The position numbers and the translations under genes were made by a program. The notes beneath the pieces were generated by a model. That model was given only the letters and a program-made list of their open reading frames with translations, did not search any database and had not been told where the DNA came from. This document shows, piece by piece, positions 1 to 7,940 of a DNA stretch of 13,541 bases. Numbering within the stretch: position 1 is the first letter of the stretch; every line of letters starts with the position of its first letter. This stretch comes from Campylobacteraceae bacterium (GTDB lineage: Bacteria > Campylobacterota > Campylobacteria > Campylobacterales > Sulfurovaceae): NCBI GenBank assembly GCA_027083075.1, contig JALWQQ010000215.1:1-13541 (forward strand), in the 5' to 3' direction.

Positions 1-456
1 TTCCAGAACACTATCATAATCGTTTTTATCGGTAACGATCAAGACATCTTGGAAATTTTTGGCTGCCGAGCGCACCATCGTTGGTCCGCCGATGTCGATG
101 TTTTCGATGATCTCGTCAAAGTCGTCGGTGCGCTCAATCGTCTCTTTGAAGGGATAGAGGTTAACGCAGACCAGATCGATCCCTTCGATGCCAAGCTCCT
201 TAGCTTGCGCCACATGCGCTTCATCGCCTCGCTTGTGCAAGATACCGCCGTGCACATAGGGGTTCAGCGTCTTGACGCGCCCCTCGAAACACTCCGGAAA
301 CTGCGTGATCTCGTCGATCTCGCGTACCGTAACGCCCGCCTCCTTGAGCGTACGAAAGGTGCCACCCGTAGAGAAGATCTCCCAACCGAGCGCCTCCAAG
401 CCTTTGGCAAAAGTCTCGATACCCTCTTTGTCACTGACACTAAGTAATGCTCTCAT
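1..456 (-). CDS. purH: Bifunctional purine biosynthesis protein PurH, N-terminal part (cut by window edge)
   Basis: PurH catalyses the last two steps of de novo IMP synthesis: AICAR formyltransferase and IMP cyclohydrolase. Only the first 152 codons are present; the frame is open to base 1 and continues beyond it. Reading from the ATG at 456, the protein begins [20 protein letters not shown] and continues through STGGT (about residues 29-33), a GRVKTLNP stretch (about 59-66) and [12 protein letters not shown] (about 123-134). This is the MGS-like cyclohydrolase domain; the transformylase domain lies outside the window. An AGAGGAA ribosome binding site (461-467) supports the start. The gene follows the L,D-transpeptidase gene by 28 bases on the same strand and is probably cotranscribed with purL. 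Confidence is high because the cyclohydrolase motifs are clear. Confidence 0.95.
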   Translation of the reverse strand, partial: MRALLSVSDKEGIETFAKGLEALGWEIFSTGGTFRTLKEAGVTVREIDEITQFPECFEGRVKTLNPYVHGGILHKRGDEAHVAQAKELGIEGIDLVCVNLYPFKETIERTDDFDEIIENIDIGGPTMVRSAAKNFQDVLIVTDKNDYDSVLE

Positions 457-484
457 GCAATTCCTCTTTTTGAAATGGTAATCG

Positions 485-1165
485 CTATCGCTGCACGATG
501 ACGGTGCCGCCCTTTTTCATCTTGGCAAAAAAGAGCTTTGCCGCTTTATGCGGCAGCCGAATACATCCGTTGGTACCGGGATAGCGCTTGATATATCCGC
601 TCTCGTGCAACCCGATACCGTTGTTTGTTATGCGCATCCAATACGGCAAGGGGTGCCCGACATAGCGCAAGCCTCTTTTGCAACCGCGGAACTTTCTTTT
701 GTCCCCACGGTAAACGCAACGCTTTCCGCGATAGTAGAAACCAAAGATCGTTGAGCGCTTGTTGCGTATCTTCTCTTTGATCCGATAGGTTCCCAGTGGC
801 GTATGTTTGTCACGATAAGTACGCGTGTTGGGTTCGAACTTATGCTTGGCGCTGGTGGTACACGGCGTATCGTAAGCCGCTACCCCGTCAACCAACAGTC
901 GCGCTCTTTGTTCGCTCACATCGACAACAATCTTGGTATTCTCAGGTGTTGACTTTGCCAAGAGTGACGGATTTTCATACACTTTATAGCTTTTGCGAAG
1001 ATTGACACACTTGCGAAACGCCTCGTAACGCGCCCTGTCCGCATCGGTTGCCACCTTTCGCTTTGCGGTTTTTGTTACCGTTTTTTCAGGGGCGGCAGGC
1101 GTCGGCGCCTTTTGGCACGCCGAGATAAAGAGTGCGACGATAAGAAGATAAAAAGAGTGTCGCAT
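485..1165 (-). CDS. L,D-transpeptidase (YkuD domain) lipoprotein
   Basis: Probable L,D-transpeptidase, which forms 3-3 peptidoglycan cross-links or attaches proteins to peptidoglycan in the periplasm. The 226-residue protein starts with a short basic and hydrophobic signal ending in a lipobox (ISAC, Cys17). A basic, Pro/Ala/Lys-rich linker follows to about residue 40, and the YkuD domain covers about 75-226. The domain shows [17 protein letters not shown] (78-94), TPLG (122-125), the catalytic-type His187 and the nucleophile Cys201 within TNGCIRL; the usual SHGC is TNGC here. Four further cysteines (53, 102, 150, 162) could form disulfides. The ATG at 1165 is preferred over an in-frame TTG at 1183 because AGGA (1174-1177) sits 8 bases before it. 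It begins one base after the purL stop, so translational coupling is likely. Family assignment is firm; the in vivo substrate is unknown. Confidence 0.9.
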   Translation of the reverse strand: MRHSFYLLIVALFISACQKAPTPAAPEKTVTKTAKRKVATDADRARYEAFRKCVNLRKSYKVYENPSLLAKSTPENTKIVVDVSEQRARLLVDGVAAYDTPCTTSAKHKFEPNTRTYRDKHTPLGTYRIKEKIRNKRSTIFGFYYRGKRCVYRGDKRKFRGCKRGLRYVGHPLPYWMRITNNGIGLHESGYIKRYPGTNGCIRLPHKAAKLFFAKMKKGGTVIVQR

Positions 1166-1166
1166 A

Positions 1167-3395
1167 TCAAAGATCCTGCTCAATGGTTTTTACAAAGTGC
1201 CCGAAGTAGCGCGCTTTGAGTTCGGGTAGCGTCAAAGAGACTTCATTGATGCGTACCTTCTCACCGCCAACCTTGCCGATAACTTGCAATGGCAAGTCAC
1301 GCTCTTTTGCCATCGCTTGCAAGGCTTCAAGATGCTCGGGCGAAAGCTCCAGCAGTGCGCGGCTTTGCGACTCGTCAAAGATATCGCGTGCGTGCGCCAC
1401 CTCGACATCGGCTTCGATACCGAGATCTCCTACGGCTGCCATTTTGCTCAGCGAGATTGCGATGCCGCCCAATCCTACGTCTTTTGCCGCCTTGAGCAAG
1501 CCTTTTTTGTTGGCTTCGATCACCAGATCCCAAAGCGCCAGCTCTTTCTCATAATCGATCTGCGGTGCCGTACCGACCGTTTCGCCAAAGAGAGTTTTTA
1601 GGTAGAGCGATCCGCCAAACTCCCCCTTGGTCTCACCGACTAAAACGACGATATCGCCCTCTTCTTGTAGCGAAGAGGGAAGTGTTTTGTCAGCATCCTC
1701 ATTGAGCCCCACCATAGCAATGGCGGGTGTCGGATAGACGCTGACGCCTTCGGTTTCGTTATAGAGCGACACATTGCCCGATACAACAGGGGTAGAGAGT
1801 GCCTTGCACGCCTCCTTGATCCCTTTGCACCCTTGCGCAAACTGCCACATCACTTCGGGGTTTTCGGGGTTGCCGTAGTTGAGACAATCGGTGATCGCCA
1901 ACGGACGCGCACCACTCATCGCCACATTGCGTCCCGACTCTACGACTGCCAATGCCGCGCCACGTTTCGGATCAAGATAGCAGTAGCGCGGGTTGCAGTC
2001 GCTACTCATCGCGATCGCTTTACCGTTCTCTTTGACACGAATGACAGAGGCATCAAGAGCTCCGGGGGCTTTGACGGTATTGGTCTGTACCATCGAATCG
2101 TACTGCTCATAGACCCACGCTTTATCGACTACTTCGAGGGCTTCGACAAGCTTTTCGTACGCCTCTTGACGATCTACTTCGGGGAAATCCTCGACGCCCT
2201 TGGCGTTGACCGCATCGAGATAGTCGGGTCTCTTGACGGGACGATCAAGCACGGGCGCCTCTTCACTAACCGGTGCGATCGGCATATCGGCGCACTTCTC
2301 GCCGTGCCAGTAGAGCTCCATACGTCCCGTGTCGGTCACCTCGCCGATCACCGACGCATCCAGACCCCACTTCTCGAAGATCGCTACGATCTCCGCCTCG
2401 CGTCCTTTCTTGGCACAGATGAGCATCCGTTCTTGTGACTCCGAGAGCATAAACTCATAGGGCGTCATCCCCTCTTCGCGTGCCGGCACCTTATCGAGAT
2501 CGAGACGGACGCCCGCGCCCGTCTTGCCTGCCATCTCAAAGGAGCTGGAGGTCAAGCCTGCCGCACCCATATCTTGGATGCCCACTACCGCATCGGTTTT
2601 GGTGCGAAACATCTCCAAGCACGCTTCAAGCAGTAGCTTTTCGGTAAAGGGATCGCCCACCTGTACCGTCGGACGCAGACTCTTGCTCTCTTCGGTAAAG
2701 CTATCGCTACTCATCACCGCACCGCCCAAGCCGTCACGTCCTGTCTTTGAACCGACATAGATGATCGGATTGCCAGCCCCCGAAGCGACACCCAAAAAGA
2801 TCTCTTCGTGTTTGACAAGCCCCAAAGAGAAGGCGTTAACCAAGATATTGCCGTTATAGCTCTCGTCAAAGCTCACTTCTCCGCCGATGGTAGGCACCCC
2901 CATACAGTTGCCGTAACTGCCGATACCTTCAACAACACCGCGCACTAAGTGACGCTGATAGCGCGCCGTCTCGTCGTCACCCTCGACGCGTCCGAAACGC
3001 AATGCGTTCAGGTTGGCAACGGGACGCGCACCCATCGTAAAGACATCGCGCAAGATACCGCCGACACCCGTTGCCGCCCCCTGAAACGGCTCGATATAGC
3101 TTGGGTGGTTGTGGCTCTCCATCTTAAACACCGCCGCCAGACCGTCACCGATATCGATCACTCCGGCATTTTCCCCCGGTCCTTGGATCACCCACGGCGC
3201 TTCGGTAGGAAAGCCACTGAGGTACTTTTTGCTCGATTTGTAAGAGCAGTGCTCCGACCACATCGCCGAAAAGATACCGATCTCGGTGAGGTTGGGATGG
3301 CGACCATCTAAAATGCGTACGATCTCGTCGTATTCGTAGCGACTCAGCTTGTGTTGTTTGAGGATTTCGTCCAGATTGTCCAAGGGTTGCGACAT
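1167..3395 (-). CDS. purL: Phosphoribosylformylglycinamidine synthase subunit PurL (small form)
   Basis: PurL is the ATP-dependent synthetase subunit of FGAM synthase, converting FGAR to FGAM in de novo purine synthesis. At 742 residues it is the small type, which needs separate PurQ (glutaminase) and PurS partners; neither is in this window. Visible motifs are SEHCSYK (47-53, with the active-site His), ESHNHPS (93-99), [10 protein letters not shown] (116-125), QDMGAAGL (274-281) and [10 protein letters not shown] (316-325). Further on are [10 protein letters not shown] and a DVGLGGIAI glycine-rich loop in the second half-repeat. The ATG at 3395 is chosen because an AAGGA box lies 7 bases upstream. 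The open frame extends another 30 codons upstream, but those residues do not look like PurL. A candidate promoter lies about 30 bases upstream. The gene is tightly followed by the L,D-transpeptidase gene and purH. Confidence 0.97.
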   Translation of the reverse strand: MSQPLDNLDEILKQHKLSRYEYDEIVRILDGRHPNLTEIGIFSAMWSEHCSYKSSKKYLSGFPTEAPWVIQGPGENAGVIDIGDGLAAVFKMESHNHPSYIEPFQGAATGVGGILRDVFTMGARPVANLNALRFGRVEGDDETARYQRHLVRGVVEGIGSYGNCMGVPTIGGEVSFDESYNGNILVNAFSLGLVKHEEIFLGVASGAGNPIIYVGSKTGRDGLGGAVMSSDSFTEESKSLRPTVQVGDPFTEKLLLEACLEMFRTKTDAVVGIQDMGAAGLTSSSFEMAGKTGAGVRLDLDKVPAREEGMTPYEFMLSESQERMLICAKKGREAEIVAIFEKWGLDASVIGEVTDTGRMELYWHGEKCADMPIAPVSEEAPVLDRPVKRPDYLDAVNAKGVEDFPEVDRQEAYEKLVEALEVVDKAWVYEQYDSMVQTNTVKAPGALDASVIRVKENGKAIAMSSDCNPRYCYLDPKRGAALAVVESGRNVAMSGARPLAITDCLNYGNPENPEVMWQFAQGCKGIKEACKALSTPVVSGNVSLYNETEGVSVYPTPAIAMVGLNEDADKTLPSSLQEEGDIVVLVGETKGEFGGSLYLKTLFGETVGTAPQIDYEKELALWDLVIEANKKGLLKAAKDVGLGGIAISLSKMAAVGDLGIEADVEVAHARDIFDESQSRALLELSPEHLEALQAMAKERDLPLQVIGKVGGEKVRINEVSLTLPELKARYFGHFVKTIEQDL

Positions 3396-3424
3396 GCGCG
3401 ATTCCTTCATAGAGAATAGATGCA

Positions 3425-3430
3425 ATTTTA
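3425..3430 (-). promoter_or_regulatory. Candidate -10 box for purL
   Basis: On the minus strand the sequence reads TTTTGGGTAAAATTGC. TAAAAT is a good -10 match placed about 30 bases before the purL start. No convincing -35 hexamer is visible, which is common for Campylobacterota housekeeping promoters. It would let purL, the transpeptidase gene and purH be transcribed independently of the upstream hydrolase gene. Inferred from motif and position only. Confidence 0.4.
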
Positions 3431-3443
3431 CCCAAAAGGGGAT

Positions 3444-3478
3444 AAAAAAGCGTTGCTTCTCCATCAAGCGACAAGCAA
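3444..3478 (-). terminator. Weak candidate rho-independent terminator after the hydrolase gene
   Basis: On the minus strand TTGCTT and AAGCAA form a 6-bp inverted repeat around a 14-base loop. CGC and a run of six T follow. The stem is short and AT-rich, so efficiency is doubtful. The position, between the hydrolase stop and the purL promoter candidate, is what makes it plausible. Confidence 0.25.
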
Positions 3479-3491
3479 TCGACAACCCCGA

Positions 3492-4799
3492 TTAATATAT
3501 TTGCGAATACTGCCCTCTAAGCACTTTCACAGACTCGGATATCGCAGGAAAATAACACGCTTCGTGCCCCATGGGTGTCGTAAGATCGGGGATGTGAATA
3601 GCAACTTCTGCACTCCCCGCATCTTGCAGTGCAATAGCAAAATATTTTGCCACCCTATAGGGCACCAGCGTATCGCCCCTGCAGTGTATCAGATCGATCG
3701 GGAAGTCGTAGGCTTTAGCTTTGATGCTGTTTTGCACCAGCATATCGCGAAACCAAAAGGGCTTACCGCTTTGCCACTGCGAAACAAAAGCAGGCTGTAA
3801 GGCAAAGTCGTTGCTTTCGTTTCGATCTAAAAGCGATTGTTGTAATCGAAAATTGAGTACGTTAAAATTATCGACTCCAGCGGCAAGATCAGTCTCAAAG
3901 CTCATATATGCTGCATTTGACACGATAAGTTCCGAGATATTTTTATCGGCTGCCGTTGCATACGAGAGCATCGTAAGGGCGACATAGGCCGGATAGACAT
4001 CAAACATATTGGTAAAAAGGTGCTCTGCGGTAGCATTTAGATCGTACGGTCCATCCATCGCTATCAACCTCTTGGGCACAAAAGGCAAACCACCCTCGTT
4101 AAGCTTTTCCGCCATAGCCACCGCAAGCCAACCCCCTTCGCTGTAGCCTACAATGTCGATATCGTCGCTTGCGATAAGATCGTGACGCTTTAAAAATGTA
4201 TGCGCCGCCTGCAAGAATCGCTTCGTATCCTCTACAAGCGGTCTCTTTTGTAGATAAGGATGCAACGCTTTTGGTCTGAGTGGCGGCACGGTAGTCACAA
4301 CCGTCTCTACCCCGTCTATCGTCATATGCTTACTTGTTACATTGCTCTCGTAACGATTTTCCCCGAAGCCGAGATAGTCGGGCTCAAGCGACACGGCACC
4401 ATACACAGAAGCGTATGCAAACCCACCTACCGTGGCTTTGACATCTTTCGCCAAGGTGCTTGGAGAGTTACTGTCGGTGGTGATAGTTCCGTGCAAAAAC
4501 AACACACTCTCTTTTGCCTTATTGCCACGCAGAACCGAATACGGCACCGTGATGATACCTGATGCTTTTACGGGCTTTCCAAAAGCATCCACCGAGTCGT
4601 ACACAATGCGATAAGCGGCGATGCCGTCAGCCGACGCCGCTACTTCTGCAAACCCTTGATCTTGCAAAACGTATGACATCCTTTGCGATGTCGTACTGTA
4701 GACCAATGTTGCACCGCTCAATGTTTTTCGAATCGGCTTTTCTTGACCGCAGCCCGAAAGAAACCAAAGCATGATAAAAATCAAGCTTAGACGAAACAT
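3492..4799 (-). CDS. Alpha/beta-hydrolase lipoprotein (secretory-lipase-like)
   Basis: A 435-residue serine hydrolase anchored as a lipoprotein. The signal peptide ends in the lipobox LSGC (14-17). The fold is marked by an oxyanion-type HG (103-104), the segment EPDYLGFG (139-146), the nucleophile elbow GYSEGG (218-223, Ser220), a likely acidic residue Asp376 in CRGDTLVP and a likely catalytic His412 in MGHEACYFPA. The layout resembles bacterial and fungal secretory lipases and related esterases with a long lid insertion between Ser and Asp. The substrate cannot be read from sequence; an ester or lipid is inferred. The ATG at 4799 has an AAGGA box about 6 bases upstream. The gene faces dut across a shared promoter region and precedes purL by 96 bases. 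No functional link with purine synthesis is evident. Confidence 0.85.
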   Translation of the reverse strand: MFRLSLIFIMLWFLSGCGQEKPIRKTLSGATLVYSTTSQRMSYVLQDQGFAEVAASADGIAAYRIVYDSVDAFGKPVKASGIITVPYSVLRGNKAKESVLFLHGTITTDSNSPSTLAKDVKATVGGFAYASVYGAVSLEPDYLGFGENRYESNVTSKHMTIDGVETVVTTVPPLRPKALHPYLQKRPLVEDTKRFLQAAHTFLKRHDLIASDDIDIVGYSEGGWLAVAMAEKLNEGGLPFVPKRLIAMDGPYDLNATAEHLFTNMFDVYPAYVALTMLSYATAADKNISELIVSNAAYMSFETDLAAGVDNFNVLNFRLQQSLLDRNESNDFALQPAFVSQWQSGKPFWFRDMLVQNSIKAKAYDFPIDLIHCRGDTLVPYRVAKYFAIALQDAGSAEVAIHIPDLTTPMGHEACYFPAISESVKVLRGQYSQIY

Positions 4800-4832
4800 C
4801 CGTTATCCTTTTTCCCTATTTCAAGTGCGAGC

Positions 4833-4838
4833 ATTGTA
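4833..4838 (-). promoter_or_regulatory. Candidate -10 box for the hydrolase gene
   Basis: The minus strand reads TTTTGGTACAATGCTCG. TACAAT matches five of six -10 positions, about 33 bases before the ATG at 4799. A weak TGAAAA lies 17 bases upstream as a possible -35. Motif-based inference only. Confidence 0.45.
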
Positions 4839-4897
4839 CCAAAACAGTGTTGTTGTTTTCATAAATCACAACCATCGCTACTTCAAGGAGAGATCGA

Positions 4898-4903
4898 TAC
4901 AAT
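4898..4903 (+). promoter_or_regulatory. Candidate -10 box for dut
   Basis: TACAAT in the context ATCGATACAATAACGG lies 28 bases before the dut start. No clear -35 box is seen at the usual distance. It mirrors the TACAAT used on the opposite strand 60 bases away, so the two genes appear to be divergently transcribed from separate start sites. Confidence 0.45.
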
Positions 4904-4931
4904 AACGGCAGATAACTTCAGAGGTATTTCC

Positions 4932-5624
4932 ATGCAAAAACTACTCACTATGCTCAAGCTACAACAATCCCTTAACGATGCAACCAACGGCAGGGGATGG
5001 GAAAAGGGTGTCACCGCGCAAGGCAAACGGATCGACTGGCGTCGGTGCGCGTTTATTGAGGCGGCGGAGTTGATCGATAGCTACCCGTGGAAACACTGGA
5101 AAGATATCGCAGCCGAACCCGATCGGGAAAATATACGCATCGAAGCGGTTGACATCTGGCACTTCGTTGCCTCCGAAGCGCTGCGCTATGCTGCTGTCGA
5201 AGCGAAAATTGACATCGAAACATTGGCTACCATGATCGCCCGAAGCGAGGGCTATCGTGCATTTTCCGAAGGCAAGACGGTACAACTAGAGAGCTTTTAT
5301 GACGAGATCGCCGTAGTAGAGGATTTTGTCGCCTCGCTCTTTTGCCGGCAAAATGAGATCGTCGCGCTCTGTGAGCGCTTTTTTTACCTGGCAAGCGTGT
5401 GCGGACTCAACTTAGATAGCCTTTATGCGCTCTACATAGGCAAAAACATCCTCAATCGCTTCAGGCAAGATCACGGTTACAAAGAGGGAAGCTATACCAA
5501 GCTTTGGAACGGTGAAGAGGACAATGTAGTGATGCAACGCATCTTGCAAGAGCAACCCGACATCACTCCCGAAGCGCTCTATGAGGCGCTACATAGGCAC
5601 TATCCCAGTGCGATAGCGCAGTAA
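4932..5624 (+). CDS. dut: Dimeric dUTPase (all-alpha NTP-PPase superfamily)
   Basis: Hydrolyses dUTP to dUMP and pyrophosphate, keeping uracil out of DNA and feeding thymidylate synthesis. The 230-residue, mainly helical protein carries the metal-binding motifs of the dimeric, Campylobacter-type enzyme: E43-x2-E46 inside EAAELIDSYPWKHWK (43-57) and E71-x2-D74 inside EAVDIWHF (71-78). The C-terminal block has KNILNRFRQDHGYKEG (171-186) and LWNGEEDN (191-198). It is unrelated to the trimeric beta-sheet Dut. The ATG at 4932 is supported by an AGAGG box about 8 bases upstream. The DUF4153-type membrane gene follows 60 bases downstream on the same strand; nothing suggests a shared function. Identification is firm from the complete set of family motifs. 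Confidence 0.93.
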   Translation: MQKLLTMLKLQQSLNDATNGRGWEKGVTAQGKRIDWRRCAFIEAAELIDSYPWKHWKDIAAEPDRENIRIEAVDIWHFVASEALRYAAVEAKIDIETLATMIARSEGYRAFSEGKTVQLESFYDEIAVVEDFVASLFCRQNEIVALCERFFYLASVCGLNLDSLYALYIGKNILNRFRQDHGYKEGSYTKLWNGEEDNVVMQRILQEQPDITPEALYEALHRHYPSAIAQ

Positions 5625-5684
5625 CCCGTACGATTTCCCCCAATCACATAAAAAGCTCTGGATTGTCGCACAAAAAGGAACACA

Positions 5685-7571
5685 ATGAATATACTCTCGC
5701 ACATAAAGCACATTGCCGTCAAGAGCTTCACATCCTTCTATAGATTTCCATATGCTATGACCGCGGCAACCATCACTACGGTGATAGCGCTCTATTTCTT
5801 ACGGTTTCACACAAAGGAGCCGGTTGGTATAGATTTGATATTGGCAAAGCTTTCCATCGTCTCTTCTTTGGGGTTTTTTCTCTTTACGGCTTTAAGACTT
5901 TTAAAAAAAGGGGTTGACACAACAACCTATAGAGTGATACTCCTATCCATCTTGGTCAGTCTGGCAGCGTATTTTCTCTCGTTGCCCGAGATCAGCAAGA
6001 TGCACTTGACCAACTTGGAAAAACACCTCTTTTTGACGCTACTCTCATTCTTCTCCATCCTATGGGTACCGTTTTTAAACAAGGCGTTGGACAATAAAAA
6101 GTATTGGGCATACGCCAAAAGAGTCATTTTTGCATTTTTTATCTCCGGTTTTTTCACATTTGTTTTGTTGACAGGTATCAATGTAGCCATTTTTTCCATC
6201 CAAGTGCTTTTTGATTACAAAATAAGTGGGGAGTATATCGAGATGGTCAATGCTTCCATAATCGGCATCTTTTCAACCTCATACTTTTTATCACAAATCC
6301 CACAAGAGCCCTCCTTCTCCAAAGATTCCACAGAAGATTCATTGATCGAGAAGTTTTTTACAAAATATATCCTCACTTCATTGTCGGTGGTCTACTTTTT
6401 AATTTTATACCTATATACTACAAAAGTTCTCATCAGCATGGAGTGGCCTAAGGGCATCTTGTCTTGGCTCATCGTCGCTTTTTCATTTGTGGCCATCTTG
6501 ACCTATCTTTTTTGGACACCTTACACATCAAAAGAAGGTAGCAGATGGCGAAAGCTTATGTGGCTTGGGATACTTTTGCAATCAGGTATGCTTTTTATGG
6601 CTATCACTATGAGGATTAACCAATACTCTTGGACAGAAAATCGATATATGGTATTTATCTTTGGAGTTTGGCTGGTCGGCATCTCTTTATATTTTTTGTT
6701 TTACAAAAAAGCTAAAATTAAGTGGATATTTATCTCACTTTCCATCATCCTCTTCATATCACAAATTGGCGGCTTTTCATCCTATGAAGTTAGCAAGAAG
6801 GCGCAGACCAAAAGACTCGCAACAGCACTAAAAACTTATATGAGAAATAAGAAGAAGGCCTCCTATGAGCTAAAGTACAATATCTCCAGTATCACCGCAT
6901 ATCTCTACAACCACTACGGGATAGAATCTCTTGAGAGTATCTATCCTAAAATTACAGCAGAGTTTAAAACGCTGCAGGAAAAAGAAAAAAAATTAAGAAA
7001 AGAGTTTAAAGACAACAAAGAGCGGGATGCTCTATACAAAAAATTAGAAGCGCTCTATGGCAATAGGCCTCAAATATTTCCAAACTTTGCGACGCACGAG
7101 CTTGGATTTAGGTTTATTTACAGCTGGGAGTACAGAAATAGAGACAAATTGCAAGGCAAACCACACATTTTAGAGTATTTCACAAGAAATATTCAAGAAA
7201 AAGCAGAAAGTTTAGGTGAGTATAACTTTATGATAAATTTTATCAACCTTGAGTCTTCCAGCGAAAGAAAACCTATATACATAAAAAATATTGGGGTTAC
7301 GATAAGCTTAAAACAAGGCATTTTGACAATCAAAAGAGAAAATGATGCAATCGATATTGATATCATAGCATTCGCTAAAAAAATTGCTCAGAAACATCAT
7401 GCTATAGCATTTGACCTTGACCCTCGAGAGTTAACCCTTGAAAAAACCAATGGCTCACTAAAGACAAAGATACAATTTATGAATCTAAGAATCCATTTTA
7501 ACAAAAATAAGCCGCATGTGATGTTTTTGGCATCGCTCTTTTTTCACATCAGGCACAGCAGTGAAAAATAA
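5685..7571 (+). CDS. DUF4153-type multi-pass membrane protein of unknown function
   Basis: A 628-residue protein whose first 365 residues hold about 10-11 predicted transmembrane helices (roughly 22-40, 50-70, 83-100, 113-131, 146-173, 189-205, 225-247, 256-276, 290-310, 319-340, 344-365). The remaining C-terminal part is hydrophilic and Lys/Glu-rich, with a likely coiled-coil segment (about 423-457). The stretch WPKGILSWLIVAFSF (254-268) and the motif RINQYSWTENRY (310-321) recall DUF4153 proteins; no biochemical role is known for that family. The ATG is preceded by AAGGA at 6 bases. Base composition shifts inside the gene: one 60-base row near the start (5761-5820) is 53% G+C, while rows 6961-7020 and 7201-7260 are 27% and 30%. 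Only two GATC sites occur in the whole gene, against dense GATC in the neighbours. This suggests transferred or fast-drifting sequence. It runs convergently toward the NifQ-like gene. Confidence 0.75.
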   Translation: MNILSHIKHIAVKSFTSFYRFPYAMTAATITTVIALYFLRFHTKEPVGIDLILAKLSIVSSLGFFLFTALRLLKKGVDTTTYRVILLSILVSLAAYFLSLPEISKMHLTNLEKHLFLTLLSFFSILWVPFLNKALDNKKYWAYAKRVIFAFFISGFFTFVLLTGINVAIFSIQVLFDYKISGEYIEMVNASIIGIFSTSYFLSQIPQEPSFSKDSTEDSLIEKFFTKYILTSLSVVYFLILYLYTTKVLISMEWPKGILSWLIVAFSFVAILTYLFWTPYTSKEGSRWRKLMWLGILLQSGMLFMAITMRINQYSWTENRYMVFIFGVWLVGISLYFLFYKKAKIKWIFISLSIILFISQIGGFSSYEVSKKAQTKRLATALKTYMRNKKKASYELKYNISSITAYLYNHYGIESLESIYPKITAEFKTLQEKEKKLRKEFKDNKERDALYKKLEALYGNRPQIFPNFATHELGFRFIYSWEYRNRDKLQGKPHILEYFTRNIQEKAESLGEYNFMINFINLESSSERKPIYIKNIGVTISLKQGILTIKRENDAIDIDIIAFAKKIAQKHHAIAFDLDPRELTLEKTNGSLKTKIQFMNLRIHFNKNKPHVMFLASLFFHIRHSSEK

Positions 7572-7610
7572 GAGCAGGAGAGTGGAAAACCTAACCCTGA
7601 TGCTTAGTCT

Positions 7611-7931
7611 CTACCCAACTCGACACGCAAAACAGTGTATATTATCACTACATGTAGCGCATGCGGGGGCAACTTTGCCGATCGTATCGTAGAGAAATTT
7701 TTTCCAAAGTGTCTCTTGCGGCTTCTTCTGCGCAAGTGCCGGAAAGTGCTTTTTCATAAATTTACCCATCTCGATCCTGTTGGGTAAGCCCAGATCTTGG
7801 TAGAGATGGTTCATCTCAAGAGATTTTTCCGCCACCATAGGTGCGACCGTTTCATGGGCATAGCGATCTGCCGCATGGGCACGCAAAAGAGACAAGACCT
7901 CCTCATACATCGTACGATACGCTTCTTTCAT
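7611..7931 (-). CDS. Short NifQ-family protein with altered cysteine cluster
   Basis: A 106-residue protein whose second half resembles NifQ, the protein that supplies molybdenum for FeMo-cofactor assembly in nitrogen-fixing bacteria. The match covers HLYQDLGLPNRIEMGKFM (42-59), HFPALA (62-67) and LWKKFLY (75-81), then a cysteine cluster. The cluster is C91-x2-C94-x5-C100 followed by F, as in the last three cysteines of the NifQ C-x4-C-x2-C-x5-C motif. The first family cysteine is absent (Lys86 stands there) and an extra Cys103 lies after the motif. NifQ proteins are usually longer, about 170-200 residues. The ATG at 7931 is preceded by AAGG overlapping the stop of the upstream lipoprotein gene 9 bases away, so the two are probably cotranslated. 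No nif gene is visible nearby. A role in molybdenum or iron-sulfur handling is inference. Confidence 0.65.
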   Translation of the reverse strand: MKEAYRTMYEEVLSLLRAHAADRYAHETVAPMVAEKSLEMNHLYQDLGLPNRIEMGKFMKKHFPALAQKKPQETLWKKFLYDTIGKVAPACATCSDNIHCFACRVG

Positions 7932-7940
7932 ATCATCGCC

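Noticed and set aside
49-447. A 132-codon plus-strand frame opposite purH
   Set aside because: The minus strand in this interval encodes clear PurH cyclohydrolase motifs with a good start and ribosome site.
1166-1183. TTG start at 1183 for the L,D-transpeptidase
   Set aside because: It would overlap purL and put six extra residues, including an Asp, before the signal peptide. The AGGA box is spaced for the ATG at 1165.
1833-2438. A 201-codon open frame on the plus strand opposite purL
   Set aside because: It lies wholly inside purL, which is certain. It has no ribosome site or known motifs, and its residue mix is what an antisense reading of this GC-balanced gene gives.
3396-3485. A 30-codon N-terminal extension of purL
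   Set aside because: It runs through the promoter candidate. The ATG at 3395 has a good AAGGA box and PurL similarity begins there.
7572-7610. A terminator between the convergent DUF4153 and NifQ-like genes
   Set aside because: Only a 4-bp CTAA/TTAG inverted repeat without a T run is visible, so it cannot be supported.
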